A stretch of 64,000 nucleotides of DNA from Sediminicola sp. YIK13 (GCF_001430825.1 NZ_CP010535.1:248001-312000); one strand, 5' to 3'. Positions 36,526-44,630 are shown, counted from the stretch's first letter. The notes: a model not told the origin generated them from the sequence alone. A program made the numbers and translations.

Positions 36526-36567
36526 GTTACTGGTTACGCAAATGTAATTAATAATGTAACTAGTTAC
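36526..36567. promoter_or_regulatory. Paired MarR-type operators
   Basis: A perfect 12-bp palindrome GTAACTAGTTAC (36556-36567) and an imperfect copy GTTACTGGTTAC (36526-36537) lie 30 bp apart centre to centre, about three helical turns. They sit 13 bp upstream of the MarR start, so repression by the MarR product is likely. Confidence 0.7.
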
Positions 36568-36638
36568 GTAAAAAGTTTTATTTATTTTCTGAGATAGATA
36601 AAAAGGGGTTAGGGGGAGAGGGGAACAGGGATTATAGG

Positions 36639-36705
36639 GACCAAAAATACCTTCCTGGTTCGTAACGGGATTGGGAATTTAAAGGAGATTGATCTGAAGG
36701 GGTAG
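36639..36705 (+). pseudogene. Degenerate copy of the 3' end of the ABC-F gene
   Basis: Twenty-two codons ending in TAG (36703-36705) read T-F-L-V-R-N-G-I-G-N-L-K-E-I-D-L-K-G, against T-I-D-A-F-L-I-R-N-R-I-E-N-L-K-E-I-D-L-K-A at the end of the intact ABC-F gene (34827-34883). About 50 of 60 bases match in the same orientation. There is no start and nothing else of the gene. It lies upstream of the AT-rich ATPase gene and may mark the end of an inserted segment. Confidence 0.75.
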
Positions 36706-36777
36706 GGGGAATGCACGATTCGGCTATGAGCAGCAGCCTCCTTCATGGCAATTGCTTATAGATTTTGTTGTATACAG

Positions 36778-38277
36778 TTATCTGTTAATTTCTTTGACTC
36801 CCTTTTCTATTAAAAATTTAATCACAGGATTTTGGACTTGATAAGTTTTTGCGCCATTTTCTGTTTCCCCAATGTAATGAACTAAACCATAATTTTGCAC
36901 TATCTTGATGTAATTTATTGCTGTTGGTGTGCTAACTTTCGCAATATCCACATAATCTTTTGTTTTAATTTCCAAGCTGCCAATTTTCAAAATTCTATTT
37001 ACATTAACTAAAATGTCCTCTTTAGAACCTTTTTTACTGGGGAAGACAGCATAAAATTCAAAGTCTTTGCAATAATTTACTTGACCTTCTTCCACCGCTT
37101 TTTTTGTAATTGAATTTGATGTAGAATCAAAATTATTTTGTGTGTCATAAATAACTGAAAGTTGGCGAAATAAATATCTTGGTGAGTTATCACTCAAATC
37201 AATTAATTTATTAATTGTTTGTTCAGGGAAGATATCATTCGCTTTTACTTTACGGTCACTGAAATGCTCAATTCGCTTTTCTAAAATTTCATTTAGCTTT
37301 TTAGGCGACCAATTTATATTAAATGGTTTGATTTTGTCGAAACGAACTCCTAATTGGTCAAAATCATTTTTAGTGGCATCCCATAATCCAATAACAATTG
37401 AATAATTTTCAGATAAAAGGAGTGTAGTGTCGGTTAGTAAATCTTTTAAAAATGTTGTTATTGATTCTATACCTTGCCCTAAAGCTGTGTACTCATCAGC
37501 CCTATCAAATAGTATGGTTGTTGTCTTAAAACCTGACTTGTTTATAAGTTGCGTTAAGTCAATCCATATTAACTTAAGTGCTTTAGCATCTTCCAAAAAC
37601 TCACTAGGATTTTCTGATTTTCTAATGGTCTCCAACTCTAATTCGGGCAAGTAGTTTTTATATAATCCTGTTGTGTTTGAATCTGGAAGTCCAAATGATT
37701 TACGTACAAAATCTGAAGCTAATTCGAGACCACCTCCAAGCAGAAGGTTTATCGGCTTATTAAATATATTATTGTAAATATTCTTAAATAAATTTTTTGA
37801 TTTGAATTTTGTTGCTTTGTCATAATATTGTTCGTATTCTCTTAAGCTAAGGCTCTTAAAGAACTCAGCAATAATGAATGATAATTTCTCCTTGTCATTT
37901 TTGTCTAGATTTCTTAGCAGGTTGGGGTTCTTGGAAATAGTCGCACAGTAAAGCTTTATCGTTTCGTTTATTATCAATTTCAGGAAATGCTTCTTGTTGT
38001 TTTTTACTGGAACACCTTCGAAATCATCAATTAGTATTGCGAAAACATTGTTTTCCTCAATTTCTCGTTTTATTTTATAAATTAAGGCTGTTTTGCCAAT
38101 TCCCCTTGCACCAATAATAAATCTACTTCTGTTTTCAATAATGTCAGATCGCAGGCTGTTATAGTTGTTTGGATATATGAAAATTTCGTCAAGAAACTTT
38201 CTTTCTTGTTCAGCGGAAAACGTAGAAAATGGATTCTTTTTAAATTTTAGTCTTTCAAATAATTCCATATGGTTCAT
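36778..38277 (-). CDS. P-loop ATPase with C-terminal winged helix, accessory
   Basis: 499 residues (a second ATG three codons in is also possible). It opens with a helix MELFERLKFKKNPFSTF and a Walker A GARGIGKTAL (56-65); Walker B is ILFDRADEY (255-263), with Asp-Arg-Ala-Asp instead of the usual D-[DE]. A region predicted to be winged helix (about 435-499) contains IKTKDYVDIAKVSTPTAINYIKIVQNYGLVHYIGE. The layout resembles the ORC/STAND-like P-loop ATPases found in accessory and defence contexts, but no partner makes this certain. The base composition is clearly more AT-rich than the core genes. Confidence 0.75.
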   Translation of the reverse strand: MNHMELFERLKFKKNPFSTFSAEQERKFLDEIFIYPNNYNSLRSDIIENRSRFIIGARGIGKTALIYKIKREIEENNVFAILIDDFEGVPVKNNKKHFLKLIINETIKLYCATISKNPNLLRNLDKNDKEKLSFIIAEFFKSLSLREYEQYYDKATKFKSKNLFKNIYNNIFNKPINLLLGGGLELASDFVRKSFGLPDSNTTGLYKNYLPELELETIRKSENPSEFLEDAKALKLIWIDLTQLINKSGFKTTTILFDRADEYTALGQGIESITTFLKDLLTDTTLLLSENYSIVIGLWDATKNDFDQLGVRFDKIKPFNINWSPKKLNEILEKRIEHFSDRKVKANDIFPEQTINKLIDLSDNSPRYLFRQLSVIYDTQNNFDSTSNSITKKAVEEGQVNYCKDFEFYAVFPSKKGSKEDILVNVNRILKIGSLEIKTKDYVDIAKVSTPTAINYIKIVQNYGLVHYIGETENGAKTYQVQNPVIKFLIEKGVKEINR

Positions 38278-38474
38278 TTAGTTCAGTACAACGGTTTGTT
38301 TATAAAACGTAGCGTACAAAAAGACGCTAACTTTTAGGATAAACACAGAAGCGATTAATGATGTTTTTTATAATTCAGATTACTATTGTGATGATGGTCT
38401 TTTCAATTAAGCACGAACCATCTGGTTTAGAATTTATAAGCTATTTTTAATACATTGTGTTGCGAGTAGTTATA
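38278..38474. other. AT-rich spacer with a short hairpin
   Basis: No gene is visible. TAGCGT (38310-38315) and ACGCTA (38324-38329) form a small hairpin 33 bp upstream of the ATPase start. The general look resembles spacers between mobile accessory genes, but no recombinase site could be defined. Confidence 0.3.
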
Positions 38475-39101
38475 TTAACAACCTTCATCTTCATCTTCTT
38501 CATCTTCTTCATCTTCTTCTTCTCTTCCTTTGCAAATTTTTAAAATTTTCTTTTTTTCTTTTTCTAAAAGTTCAGGTAATTCAGAAACGGTTTCTACTAT
38601 AAAATTATGTCCGTGAATAGAATTCAGTTTTTTATTGTCATCATTTTCTTTTAGTAACTTTAAGTCCTCAAGAATCCATTCTGTTCCCTCTCTAATCATT
38701 TCAGGTTTTTTAAGTTCTATTTGAGTTTTTAGAAATTTAGCAAGCCAATAAATTGAATGTGAATAAAGTTCATTATTGCGAGCAGAAATTGCCATAGAGC
38801 GAGCAACATCTCCTTCTATAACGAGAACGTTTTCTTTGTAATCTTTAATTTTTTTATTAATCTTTACCTCTAAATCAATTTCTAATTGTTTTAAAATTTC
38901 CTTTTTTTCTTTCTCAAATTTCTTTTCTACTCTATTATGAATTTCTTTCTTTGCCCCGCTTTTATTCCACCACCAAGTTGCACCGAGTAGAATAACAACT
39001 ATTCCAAGTAATACCGTTATAAATATTGTATGATTTGAGATTTCTTGTTCTAAAAGAGTCCTATAGATTTCTCCAATTCTATCTGTATTACTTTCCTTCA
39101 T
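38475..39101 (-). CDS. Membrane-anchored coiled-coil protein with acidic tail
   Basis: 208 residues. One membrane helix (about 25-45) is followed by a long Lys/Glu-rich coiled coil (about 55-95, KKFEKEKKEILKQLEIDLEVKINKKIK) and a mixed region. The last 17 residues are nearly all Glu and Asp before a terminal Gly-Cys. I do not recognise the family. It lies upstream of, and on the same strand as, the P-loop ATPase and shares the AT-rich composition, so the two may have arrived together. A copy of the ~66-bp upstream element ends 73 bp before its start. Confidence 0.6.
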   Translation of the reverse strand: MKESNTDRIGEIYRTLLEQEISNHTIFITVLLGIVVILLGATWWWNKSGAKKEIHNRVEKKFEKEKKEILKQLEIDLEVKINKKIKDYKENVLVIEGDVARSMAISARNNELYSHSIYWLAKFLKTQIELKKPEMIREGTEWILEDLKLLKENDDNKKLNSIHGHNFIVETVSELPELLEKEKKKILKICKGREEEDEEDEEDEDEGC

Positions 39102-39173
39102 ATTATTTTTTTATACACAATTTGCGCCTAAAGCAACTCATGCCTTTAATCCAACGTTGAACATATTATAAAA

Positions 39174-39239
39174 AGCAATATAGAGTATATGACCTCTAAT
39201 TTTCGCTAAAATTCTATGTTTTTGTAAGAAGTTATTAAC
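39174..39239 (-). repeat. Covarying-hairpin element, copy 1
   Basis: One of three diverged ~66-bp copies (others at 51487-51553 and 52569-52635). It shares the AGCAATATAGAG block, the CTATGnTTTTG-like block and the GAAGTTATTAAC end. The central hairpin here is AATTTT (39198-39203) / AAAATT (39208-39213), loop CGCT. On the minus strand, the TATATTG near its downstream end resembles a weak -7 box. It lies 73-138 bp upstream of the coiled-coil gene start. Confidence 0.65.
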
Positions 39240-39378
39240 TTGTAGGAATGGTGGGTAGAGTAGTGTAAATGGTTGGTTTTGGGTTACAATTTGCATGTTG
39301 TTTATCGAGCATTACAAAGAAGCGGATAACAACTCAATTTTCCTTACGGTTTCCCGTAATAGGGAAGAGAATATTTAA

Positions 39379-39818
39379 TTGTCAGGTTGAGCCTTTCGAC
39401 TTCGCTCAAGACAGGCTGCGTCGTAACCTTTGTGACACGGAGCGTTGATTTGAAGCGGTGCCACTGTCCAGACCTCTCGACTGCGCTCGAGGGGACAGAA
39501 ATAAAGGTGGCGGTGACACTGTCCAAACCTCTCGACTGCGCTCGAGGGGATAATAAAAAGGTGGTGGTTCCACTGTCCAGACCTCTCGACTCCGCTCGTG
39601 GAGACAAATAAAGGTGGCGGTGCCACTGTCCAGACCTCTCGTCTGCGCTCGAGGGGACAAAAAAAGGTGGTTGTACCACTGTAAAGACCTCTTCACTGCG
39701 CTCGAGGGGACATAAAAAGGTGGCGGTGCCATTGTCCAGACCTCTCGACTGCGCTCGAGGGGACATAAAAAGGTGGCGGTGCCATTGTCCAGACCTCTCG
39801 ACTGCGCTCGAGGAGACA
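39379..39818. repeat. Intergenic hairpin-repeat cluster 1 (type B once, type A tandem x7)
   Basis: A type-B unit (39379-39439) is followed by seven type-A units with a 53-55-bp period (unit starts near 39451, 39506, 39560, 39613, 39666, 39719, 39772). Each type-A unit contains TGTCC...CTCGA-CTGCG-CTCGAG...GGACA, which folds into a hairpin. Frames across the cluster encode only repeated PLDCARGD-like peptides in several frames, which is a by-product of the repeats and not a protein gene. Copies 6 and 7 are nearly identical. Confidence 0.85.
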
Positions 39819-39825
39819 AAAAAAA

Positions 39826-39868
39826 GGCAGCCTGGACATGTAGATGCCCAAGCTGCCTTTTTTTTAAT
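39826..39868. terminator. Terminator of the HPF gene
   Basis: GGCAGC (39827-39832) pairs with GCTGCC (39852-39857), with A and T runs on both sides. It serves the minus-strand HPF gene ending at 39884 and separates it from the repeat cluster. Confidence 0.8.
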
Positions 39869-39883
39869 ATTAGTGTTTTGCTA

Positions 39884-40198
39884 TTAGTGTTGTTGCATTT
39901 TTCCAACAATGGTCCCCACTGCGGATTTTATTTTATCAATTGCACCTATTACTGCCTGATCTACTGAGTCTGCCTGATTGGTGACGGCAATGGGTTGCTT
40001 GCCCTCAATTCTGGCCTCAATTAAACAGGAGATATCATTGATGCCATCTTTTTTTCCATTCTCATCTTTCAAGTGTACCTCAATTCTGGTAATATGGGAA
40101 TCGAACCTTTGCAGGGCTTCTGCAATTAGGGAGGAAAAATATTCTTCACTTCTCTGTTCCCCTGAAATAGTCTTGTCGGTATTAATTTGAATTGTCAT
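39884..40198 (-). CDS. Short-form HPF/RaiA-type ribosome hibernation factor
   Basis: 104 residues, one sigma-54-modulation/S30EA domain: TIQINTDKTISGEQRSEEYFSSLIAEALQRFDSHITRIEVHLKDENG, then CLIEARIEGKQPIAVTNQADSVDQAVIGAIDKIKSAVG. It binds the 30S subunit in stationary phase or stress. It is unusually placed, flanked on both sides by the repeat clusters, within 120 bp of a terminator at each end. Confidence 0.9.
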   Translation of the reverse strand: MTIQINTDKTISGEQRSEEYFSSLIAEALQRFDSHITRIEVHLKDENGKKDGINDISCLIEARIEGKQPIAVTNQADSVDQAVIGAIDKIKSAVGTIVGKMQQH

Positions 40199-40224
40199 AT
40201 GCTATGTTTTTTGCTTAAATTTCT

Positions 40225-40257
40225 AAAAGGCTATTTAGCGAAGCCAAATAGCCTTTT
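40225..40257 (-). terminator. Terminator of the 61-residue protein gene
   Basis: AAAAGGCTATTT (40225-40236) pairs exactly with AAATAGCCTTTT (40246-40257). It lies just downstream of the minus-strand gene ending at 40303. Confidence 0.8.
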
Positions 40258-40302
40258 AATTTTGTGTAAGGTACTCCTTTATCCGGTGTGGATAGGAAGT
40301 AT

Positions 40303-40488
40303 TTAGTTTCTTTGATCATCTCCTGGTCTAGGCGACTTAAATACATCTAATCCCTCTTTTCTATACTCCATCACTTGTTTCTTGATAAACTCACGGAACT
40401 CCTTATTGCTCTGATCGTCCTGTTTGGAGAATTCAGCTACTGTTTTTGTTATCCCTTTTGACTTTGTATTCAAAAAAGTTGTACTCAT
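40303..40488 (-). CDS. Small hypothetical protein
   Basis: 61 residues: STTFLNTKSKGITKTVAEF followed by a charged helical segment (FREFIKKQVMEYRKEGLDVFKSPRP). No signal peptide or membrane segment. It has its own terminator 3' and starts just after an AT-rich upstream region, so it is probably expressed. Not recognised; possibly a stress or stationary-phase protein given its place beside HPF. Confidence 0.6.
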   Translation of the reverse strand: MSTTFLNTKSKGITKTVAEFSKQDDQSNKEFREFIKKQVMEYRKEGLDVFKSPRPGDDQRN

Positions 40489-40720
40489 AAAAAATTGTTT
40501 TAATAGTTAGTTTGCAGTTTAAAAATTTAATAATGAAATTTTATTAATACCATCTTAAAATCCGGAGAATAAGTTAACAATTGGCATACCCAAAAGTGAG
40601 GTAACTACTTAAAAATAAGGCTATTGGTTTGTCTCCCAGTGTCTTAGGCGGCTGAGGTGTTTAAGGTAAAGATTTCCCATAATGGGAGGAAATTGTGGGA
40701 GAAGGGGGGAGGTAAAAAAA
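40489..40720. other. Spacer, nothing recognised
   Basis: This AT-rich spacer between the 61-residue protein gene and repeat cluster 2 contains no frame with coding character and no clear hairpin. Confidence 0.4.
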
Positions 40721-41222
40721 AGGCAGTGGTGCCACTGTCCAGACCTCTCGACTGCGCTCGAGGGGACAGAAATAAAAGTGGCGGTGCCACTGTCAGGTTG
40801 AGCCTTTCGACTCCGCTCAAGACAGCCTGCGTCGAAACCTATGTGACACGCAAGGTTGGTTAATGGTGTCACTGTCCAGACCTCTCGACTGCGCTCTAGG
40901 GGACAGGAGGGAAATGTTTCGTTGTCAGGTTGAGCCTTTCGACTCCGCTCAAGACAGGCTGCGTCGAAACCTATGTGACACGCAAGGTTGGTTAATGGTG
41001 TCACTGTCCAGACCTCTCGACTGCGCTCGAGGGGACAGCTGTAAAATGTTTCGTTGTCAGGTTGAGCCTTTTGACTCCGCTCGGGGGAACAAAAGGAAAT
41101 GTTTCGTTGTCAGGTTGAGCCTTTCGACTCCGCTCAAGACAGGCTGCGTCGAAACCTATGTGACACGCAAGGTTGGTTAATGGTGTCACTGTCCGGACCT
41201 CTCGACTCCGCTCGAGGGGACA
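40721..41222. repeat. Intergenic hairpin-repeat cluster 2 (alternating types A and B)
   Basis: Order: A (from 40721), B (40789-40850), A (40864-40905), B (40922-40981), A (41000-41038), hybrid (41054-41091), B (41107-41166), A (41185-41222). Type B starts TGTCAGGTTGAGCC and ends ACCTATGTGACA, with TGTCA/TGACA and TTCGAC/GTCGAA complementary arms. The hybrid joins the left half of B to the right end of A (GCTCGGGGGAAC). The spacers CGCAAGGTTGGTTAATGGTG are also repeated, so A-B pairs were duplicated as larger units. Confidence 0.85.
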
Positions 41223-41235
41223 GTAGGCAATCCTG

Positions 41236-41388
41236 TTACCTTTTAGGCATTCGAAATTGTATCATCAGGGAGGACACTATCTTTACCGTACCAATGGTAA
41301 TTACGGCATACTCCACATCAAACAGATCCGCTATGATTCTGGAAAGAATGGCACCTTTTAACTGCTGCCATTGTAGGTAGCTACTAGA
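41236..41388 (-). pseudogene. Start-less open frame, possible gene remnant
   Basis: Fifty-one codons open on the minus strand from a stop at 41389-41391 to TAA at 41236-41238, without a Met start. The peptide LKGAILSRIIADLFDVEYAV followed by ITIGTVKIVSSLM has coding-like composition, and the fragment sits between the TSUP stop and repeat cluster 2. It may be the 3' remnant of a gene disrupted by repeat insertion; chance is also possible. Confidence 0.25.
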
Positions 41389-41400
41389 TCAAATAGTAAT

Positions 41401-42177
41401 TTATATCAGACCGGCACCAAGCGCAAGGGATATAAGAATCAACATGATGGCCACGATAGACTGTAAGGATTTAAGGGTTACCTTTTTTAGAAGTTTATTA
41501 CCTAGGTAGGCACCCGTAATGGCGGATATGGTGGCAATAACCACTAAGGGTAGGTTGTCTATAAGACCTGATTTTGAAAACCTGGTCGCATAAACCCCCA
41601 ACCTCGTAAAATCCACAAAAGTGGATACCACCACGGAGGTCCCTATAAAAACTTCCTTTGATAATCCGGCCTTAATTAAAAAAGCACTTCTCAAGGCCCC
41701 TTGATGCCCGGAAAGTCCTCCAAAAAATCCGCTCAGAGCACCGCCCAGGGGTAATTTTCCTTCTGAAAATTGGAGTCGCTGAAACGAGGGCAACAAATCC
41801 ATTAGCGCAAAGAAAATGAGCAAGATGGAAATAATGAATTTCACCGGATATACTTCATAGGTGTTTCCCAAAAATTGATATGAGAAAATAGCCTTGGCAT
41901 CTGGGATATGAAGTAGAAGCCATGCCCCAAAAAAGGCAAAAACAACGGCCGGGACTCCAAATTTTAGGAGTACTCTTTTATTAGCATGCTTACCTACCAA
42001 TATTATTTTAAAGATATTGTTGAAAAAATGGACCAAGCCAGTCAATGCTATGGCCAGTTCCACAGGAAAAAAGAGCATAAATACGGGGGTAAGTATGGTC
42101 CCCAGCCCAAAACCGGAGAAAAAGGTTAGAATGGCGACCAGGAAAGATACTATTGCTATTAGGATTGTCTCCATATG
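41401..42177 (-). CDS. TSUP family (TauE/SafE) anion exporter
   Basis: 258 residues from the ATG at 42177 (METILIAIVSFLVAIL); five codons of upstream extension are possible. Eight predicted helices, with the first TSUP repeat FLVAILTFFSGFGLGTILTPVFML and the second GALSGFFGGLSGHQGALRSAFL. The GLSGxQGA motif is typical. It exports sulfite or another small organic anion; which one cannot be told. Confidence 0.9.
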   Translation of the reverse strand, partial: HMETILIAIVSFLVAILTFFSGFGLGTILTPVFMLFFPVELAIALTGLVHFFNNIFKIILVGKHANKRVLLKFGVPAVVFAFFGAWLLLHIPDAKAIFSYQFLGNTYEVYPVKFIISILLIFFALMDLLPSFQRLQFSEGKLPLGGALSGFFGGLSGHQGALRSAFLIKAGLSKEVFIGTSVVVSTFVDFTRLGVYATRFSKSGLIDNLPLVVIATISAITGAYLGNKLLKKVTLKSLQSIVAIMLILISLALGAGLI

Positions 42178-42350
42178 AATCGAGGGCTGCAATTCATGGA
42201 TAACCGTTATATTCTAGATAATAACGGATGCCATAGATTGATTTATGATATCAATATAGCAATTAATGCCCTTGACGACCAAAAAGAAATGGAAATGAAC
42301 GACCTATTTTGAAAATGTAATTGGATGTGGCCTTTGTCATCAATTGTTGT

Positions 42351-42944
42351 TCAATTTAATAGTCGGTAATGGATTGGTATTCCTTTTTCCAACCAAATAA
42401 TTTCTATATATAAGTTTCCATTTTCATTTAGTTTACCCAAGGTTAGCTTAGGGTCAATGGGTGAAGAACCATGTGGTAAAACTGTACGCCATTGAAAACC
42501 TTCCCAGGCGCTATTAAAACCATTTTCCTTGTCTGAGACTGTTATTTTCTTGATGATACTGAGGGATTGGTCATTCAAATAGGCTGAAGTTGAAGAAAGG
42601 TCAATACGGATGATGGGTGCAAAACTATCTTCAATAGGTCGAAGGTTCAATATCGAGTCTTTGTAGTTTATGGAGAATGCAATAGATCCCGATTTGACGA
42701 ACTTTAATTCAGGAAGAATATGCTCTTGTTCCAATTCTATAATTTGTATTTTTCCGTTTTCATCTTTTAGAACCCTTGTTTTGGTTTTAATGGGAACTAA
42801 CTTGTTCTCCATCAATTTAAAGGAGTATTCTCCATCAGCAAACTCATTGCCAATAAACTTATGAAGTTCCATTTTTAGCTGTTGTGAAAAGCCATATGAC
42901 ATGTTCAACAGAAAGACAAGAAGTATTAGTGATGCGTGTTTCAT
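42351..42944 (-). CDS. Hypothetical exported protein
   Basis: 197 residues with a signal peptide (KHASLILLVFLLNMSYGFSQQ). The mature part is beta-rich without known motifs. I do not recognise a family. It stands alone between the TSUP and DoxX genes. Confidence 0.65.
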   Translation of the reverse strand: MKHASLILLVFLLNMSYGFSQQLKMELHKFIGNEFADGEYSFKLMENKLVPIKTKTRVLKDENGKIQIIELEQEHILPELKFVKSGSIAFSINYKDSILNLRPIEDSFAPIIRIDLSSTSAYLNDQSLSIIKKITVSDKENGFNSAWEGFQWRTVLPHGSSPIDPKLTLGKLNENGNLYIEIIWLEKGIPIHYRLLN

Positions 42945-43231
42945 TGTTTTCCATTTGAGGTTAACCTAACTTTTGATAATTAGCTTATTTGTTCTACCAA
43001 CAATTCAAGGATAATATCTGATGACTTAATAATATCCAAGCAATATCTCCATGGTTCCATCTGAATGGAAAGTGTTTTCTTTGATGGTGATAACAGGTCT
43101 TAAATCATTTTTAAAATATTTCTTAGAATAAATTATTGCTTCCTATTTTAGAATAAGATAGCTAATAAATAAAAGCAAAACGTTCATAACAGACTGTATT
43201 ATCAGTTTGTGATAATGCGTGTTTTATGTAA
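42945..43231. other. Intergenic spacer with no recognised feature
   Basis: AT-rich, without coding character on either strand; no clear promoter or terminator. Confidence 0.4.
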
Positions 43232-43738
43232 TTAGGTTATTTTTCTGCTAATTAGATGGTCTAGTCCAATTTTTCCAGAACCAAAAACCAAAGCATAAAT
43301 ACTGACCCATAAAAATCCCAACGCGGGAAGAATTGGCCAAACCCCTTGTTCCAGTACCTTTGGCCATTGCTGAAAGAAGATAGCTGTTAACATTGTCAGA
43401 CCAATCATTAGTCCCCAAAATCTAGTGGCCAATCCCAAGGCTAGAAAAAGGCCTCCAATCGCTTCACTTGCGGCACCCAGCCAAGCAAACAACCAAGGAG
43501 CTAAGCTAAATGGGATCCCAAATTTTGCCACATCCTCAGGAAACCAACTAGCTACTTCGAACAATGCAAGTGGCTCCTCTGAGTTGGACCATGGCATTCC
43601 AAATTTACTAGAGCCAAAGTCGAGGGTCAATAACAGTCCACAAAGTATCCTGGGAATAGCAAATAAAATATTTCCCCATAAAGAGGTAATGGCTATTGGT
43701 TTTAGATTCCATTTTGTGAAACTTTTTAAAAAACGCAT
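43232..43738 (-). CDS. DoxX family membrane protein
   Basis: 168 residues from the ATG at 43738 (MRFLKSFTKWNLKP); ten more residues upstream are possible but less likely. DoxX landmarks: FAIPRILCGLLLTLDFGSSKFGMPW, then LAPWLFAWLGAASEAIGGLFLALGLATR and TMLTAIFFQQWP. Four helices. A role in redox or sulfur metabolism is known for DoxX proteins in some organisms; not demonstrable here. Confidence 0.85.
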   Translation of the reverse strand: MRFLKSFTKWNLKPIAITSLWGNILFAIPRILCGLLLTLDFGSSKFGMPWSNSEEPLALFEVASWFPEDVAKFGIPFSLAPWLFAWLGAASEAIGGLFLALGLATRFWGLMIGLTMLTAIFFQQWPKVLEQGVWPILPALGFLWVSIYALVFGSGKIGLDHLISRKIT

Positions 43739-43883
43739 ATCAATATGTTTTATCAGATACAAGGGCACCCGACAGATTAATTTTATGAAAGATACAACAA
43801 CTTATAATTAGGTTTTTAAAGGCTAAGGTCAAAGGATTGAGCAGAAATCTCTTTTTTTAGGGTGCATGAAAAATTCTTCTTTG

Positions 43884-44255
43884 CTATTTGGGCGTTTTAT
43901 TGGGAAAGCTAAGTTTCCGTTCTTCCCTTATTTCACCAATATGGTAATAGGCTATTATTTCTAATATGAGATTGTCTTGAACATAATACCATTCACTCAC
44001 CTCCATAGAAAAATCGCCCTGGGTGGTAGTGTAGCGCACGCCGGCCCTGTTCTCGCCATATAGGGCTTCGTGCAGTTCAAATTTATGTCCTAAAAATTTA
44101 TCCTTATTGGTGGCCACCAACTCTAAATACGTTTTTTTGCCTACTATGGTGCCAAATGGACTGCTATGCTTGAAATTTTCAGCTATGGGGAGGGAATTAA
44201 AATCTCCGGATTCCCATAGATCGAACCATCTTTTTACCAAATCTTTTATCCCCAT
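43884..44255 (-). CDS. SnoaL-like domain protein
   Basis: 123 residues. KDLVKRWFDLWESGDFNSLPIAENFKHSSPFGTIVGK is the usual SnoaL/NTF2-like beginning, and a beta sheet with EWYYVQDNLILEIIAYYH follows. These fold proteins act as cyclases, isomerases or binding proteins; no catalytic residues can be assigned. Its start is 3 bp after the VOC gene stop, so the two share a transcript. Confidence 0.85.
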   Translation of the reverse strand: MGIKDLVKRWFDLWESGDFNSLPIAENFKHSSPFGTIVGKKTYLELVATNKDKFLGHKFELHEALYGENRAGVRYTTTQGDFSMEVSEWYYVQDNLILEIIAYYHIGEIREERKLSFPNKTPK

Positions 44256-44258
44256 TGT

Positions 44259-44630
44259 TTATACGTGCTGATCAATTAAAATGGCATTGCCGTCTGGATC
44301 CGTCAAAACAATACTCGCTGGTCCATTTGTACTTTCATCTGCTTCTTGGTTAAGTGGGATGCCGTTTTTCTTTAAGGATTTTTGAATTTCCCTGACATCA
44401 TCAAAACTGTCCAGTTTCTTTGCGTTGGTATCCCAACCTGGATTAAACGTTAAAATATTATTTTCAAACATGCCCTGAAAAAGTCCGATCAGGGAGTGTT
44501 CATTTTTCATAATGAGGTAATTTTTTTCAAGGTCCCCTGCAAAAACAGTGAATCCCAATTTCTCGTAAAAATCCTTGGATACCTTTATGTCCTTAACATT
44601 AAGGCTAACTGAAAATGCTCCTAATTTCAT
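44259..44630 (-). CDS. VOC family protein (glyoxalase/bleomycin-resistance fold)
   Basis: 123 residues: KLGAFSVSLNVKDIKVSKDFYEKLGFTVFAGDLEKNYLIM, then the C-terminal GPASIVLTDPDGNAILIDQH with the typical DPDGN signature. The metal ligands of glyoxalase I cannot be fully matched. Probably a lyase or dioxygenase-like enzyme; it is first in a two-gene unit with the SnoaL-like gene. Confidence 0.9.
   Translation of the reverse strand: MKLGAFSVSLNVKDIKVSKDFYEKLGFTVFAGDLEKNYLIMKNEHSLIGLFQGMFENNILTFNPGWDTNAKKLDSFDDVREIQKSLKKNGIPLNQEADESTNGPASIVLTDPDGNAILIDQHV

Noticed and set aside
39451-39818. Tandem array that could look like a CRISPR
   Set aside because: There are no unique spacers of constant length between repeats: nearly the whole 53-bp period is repeated, and no cas gene is in the window.
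39344-41189. Open frames encoding repeated PLDCARGD, ACLERSRKAQPDN and similar peptides
   Set aside because: They exist on both strands and in several frames and are exact by-products of the hairpin repeats; no start site, signal or family supports a protein.
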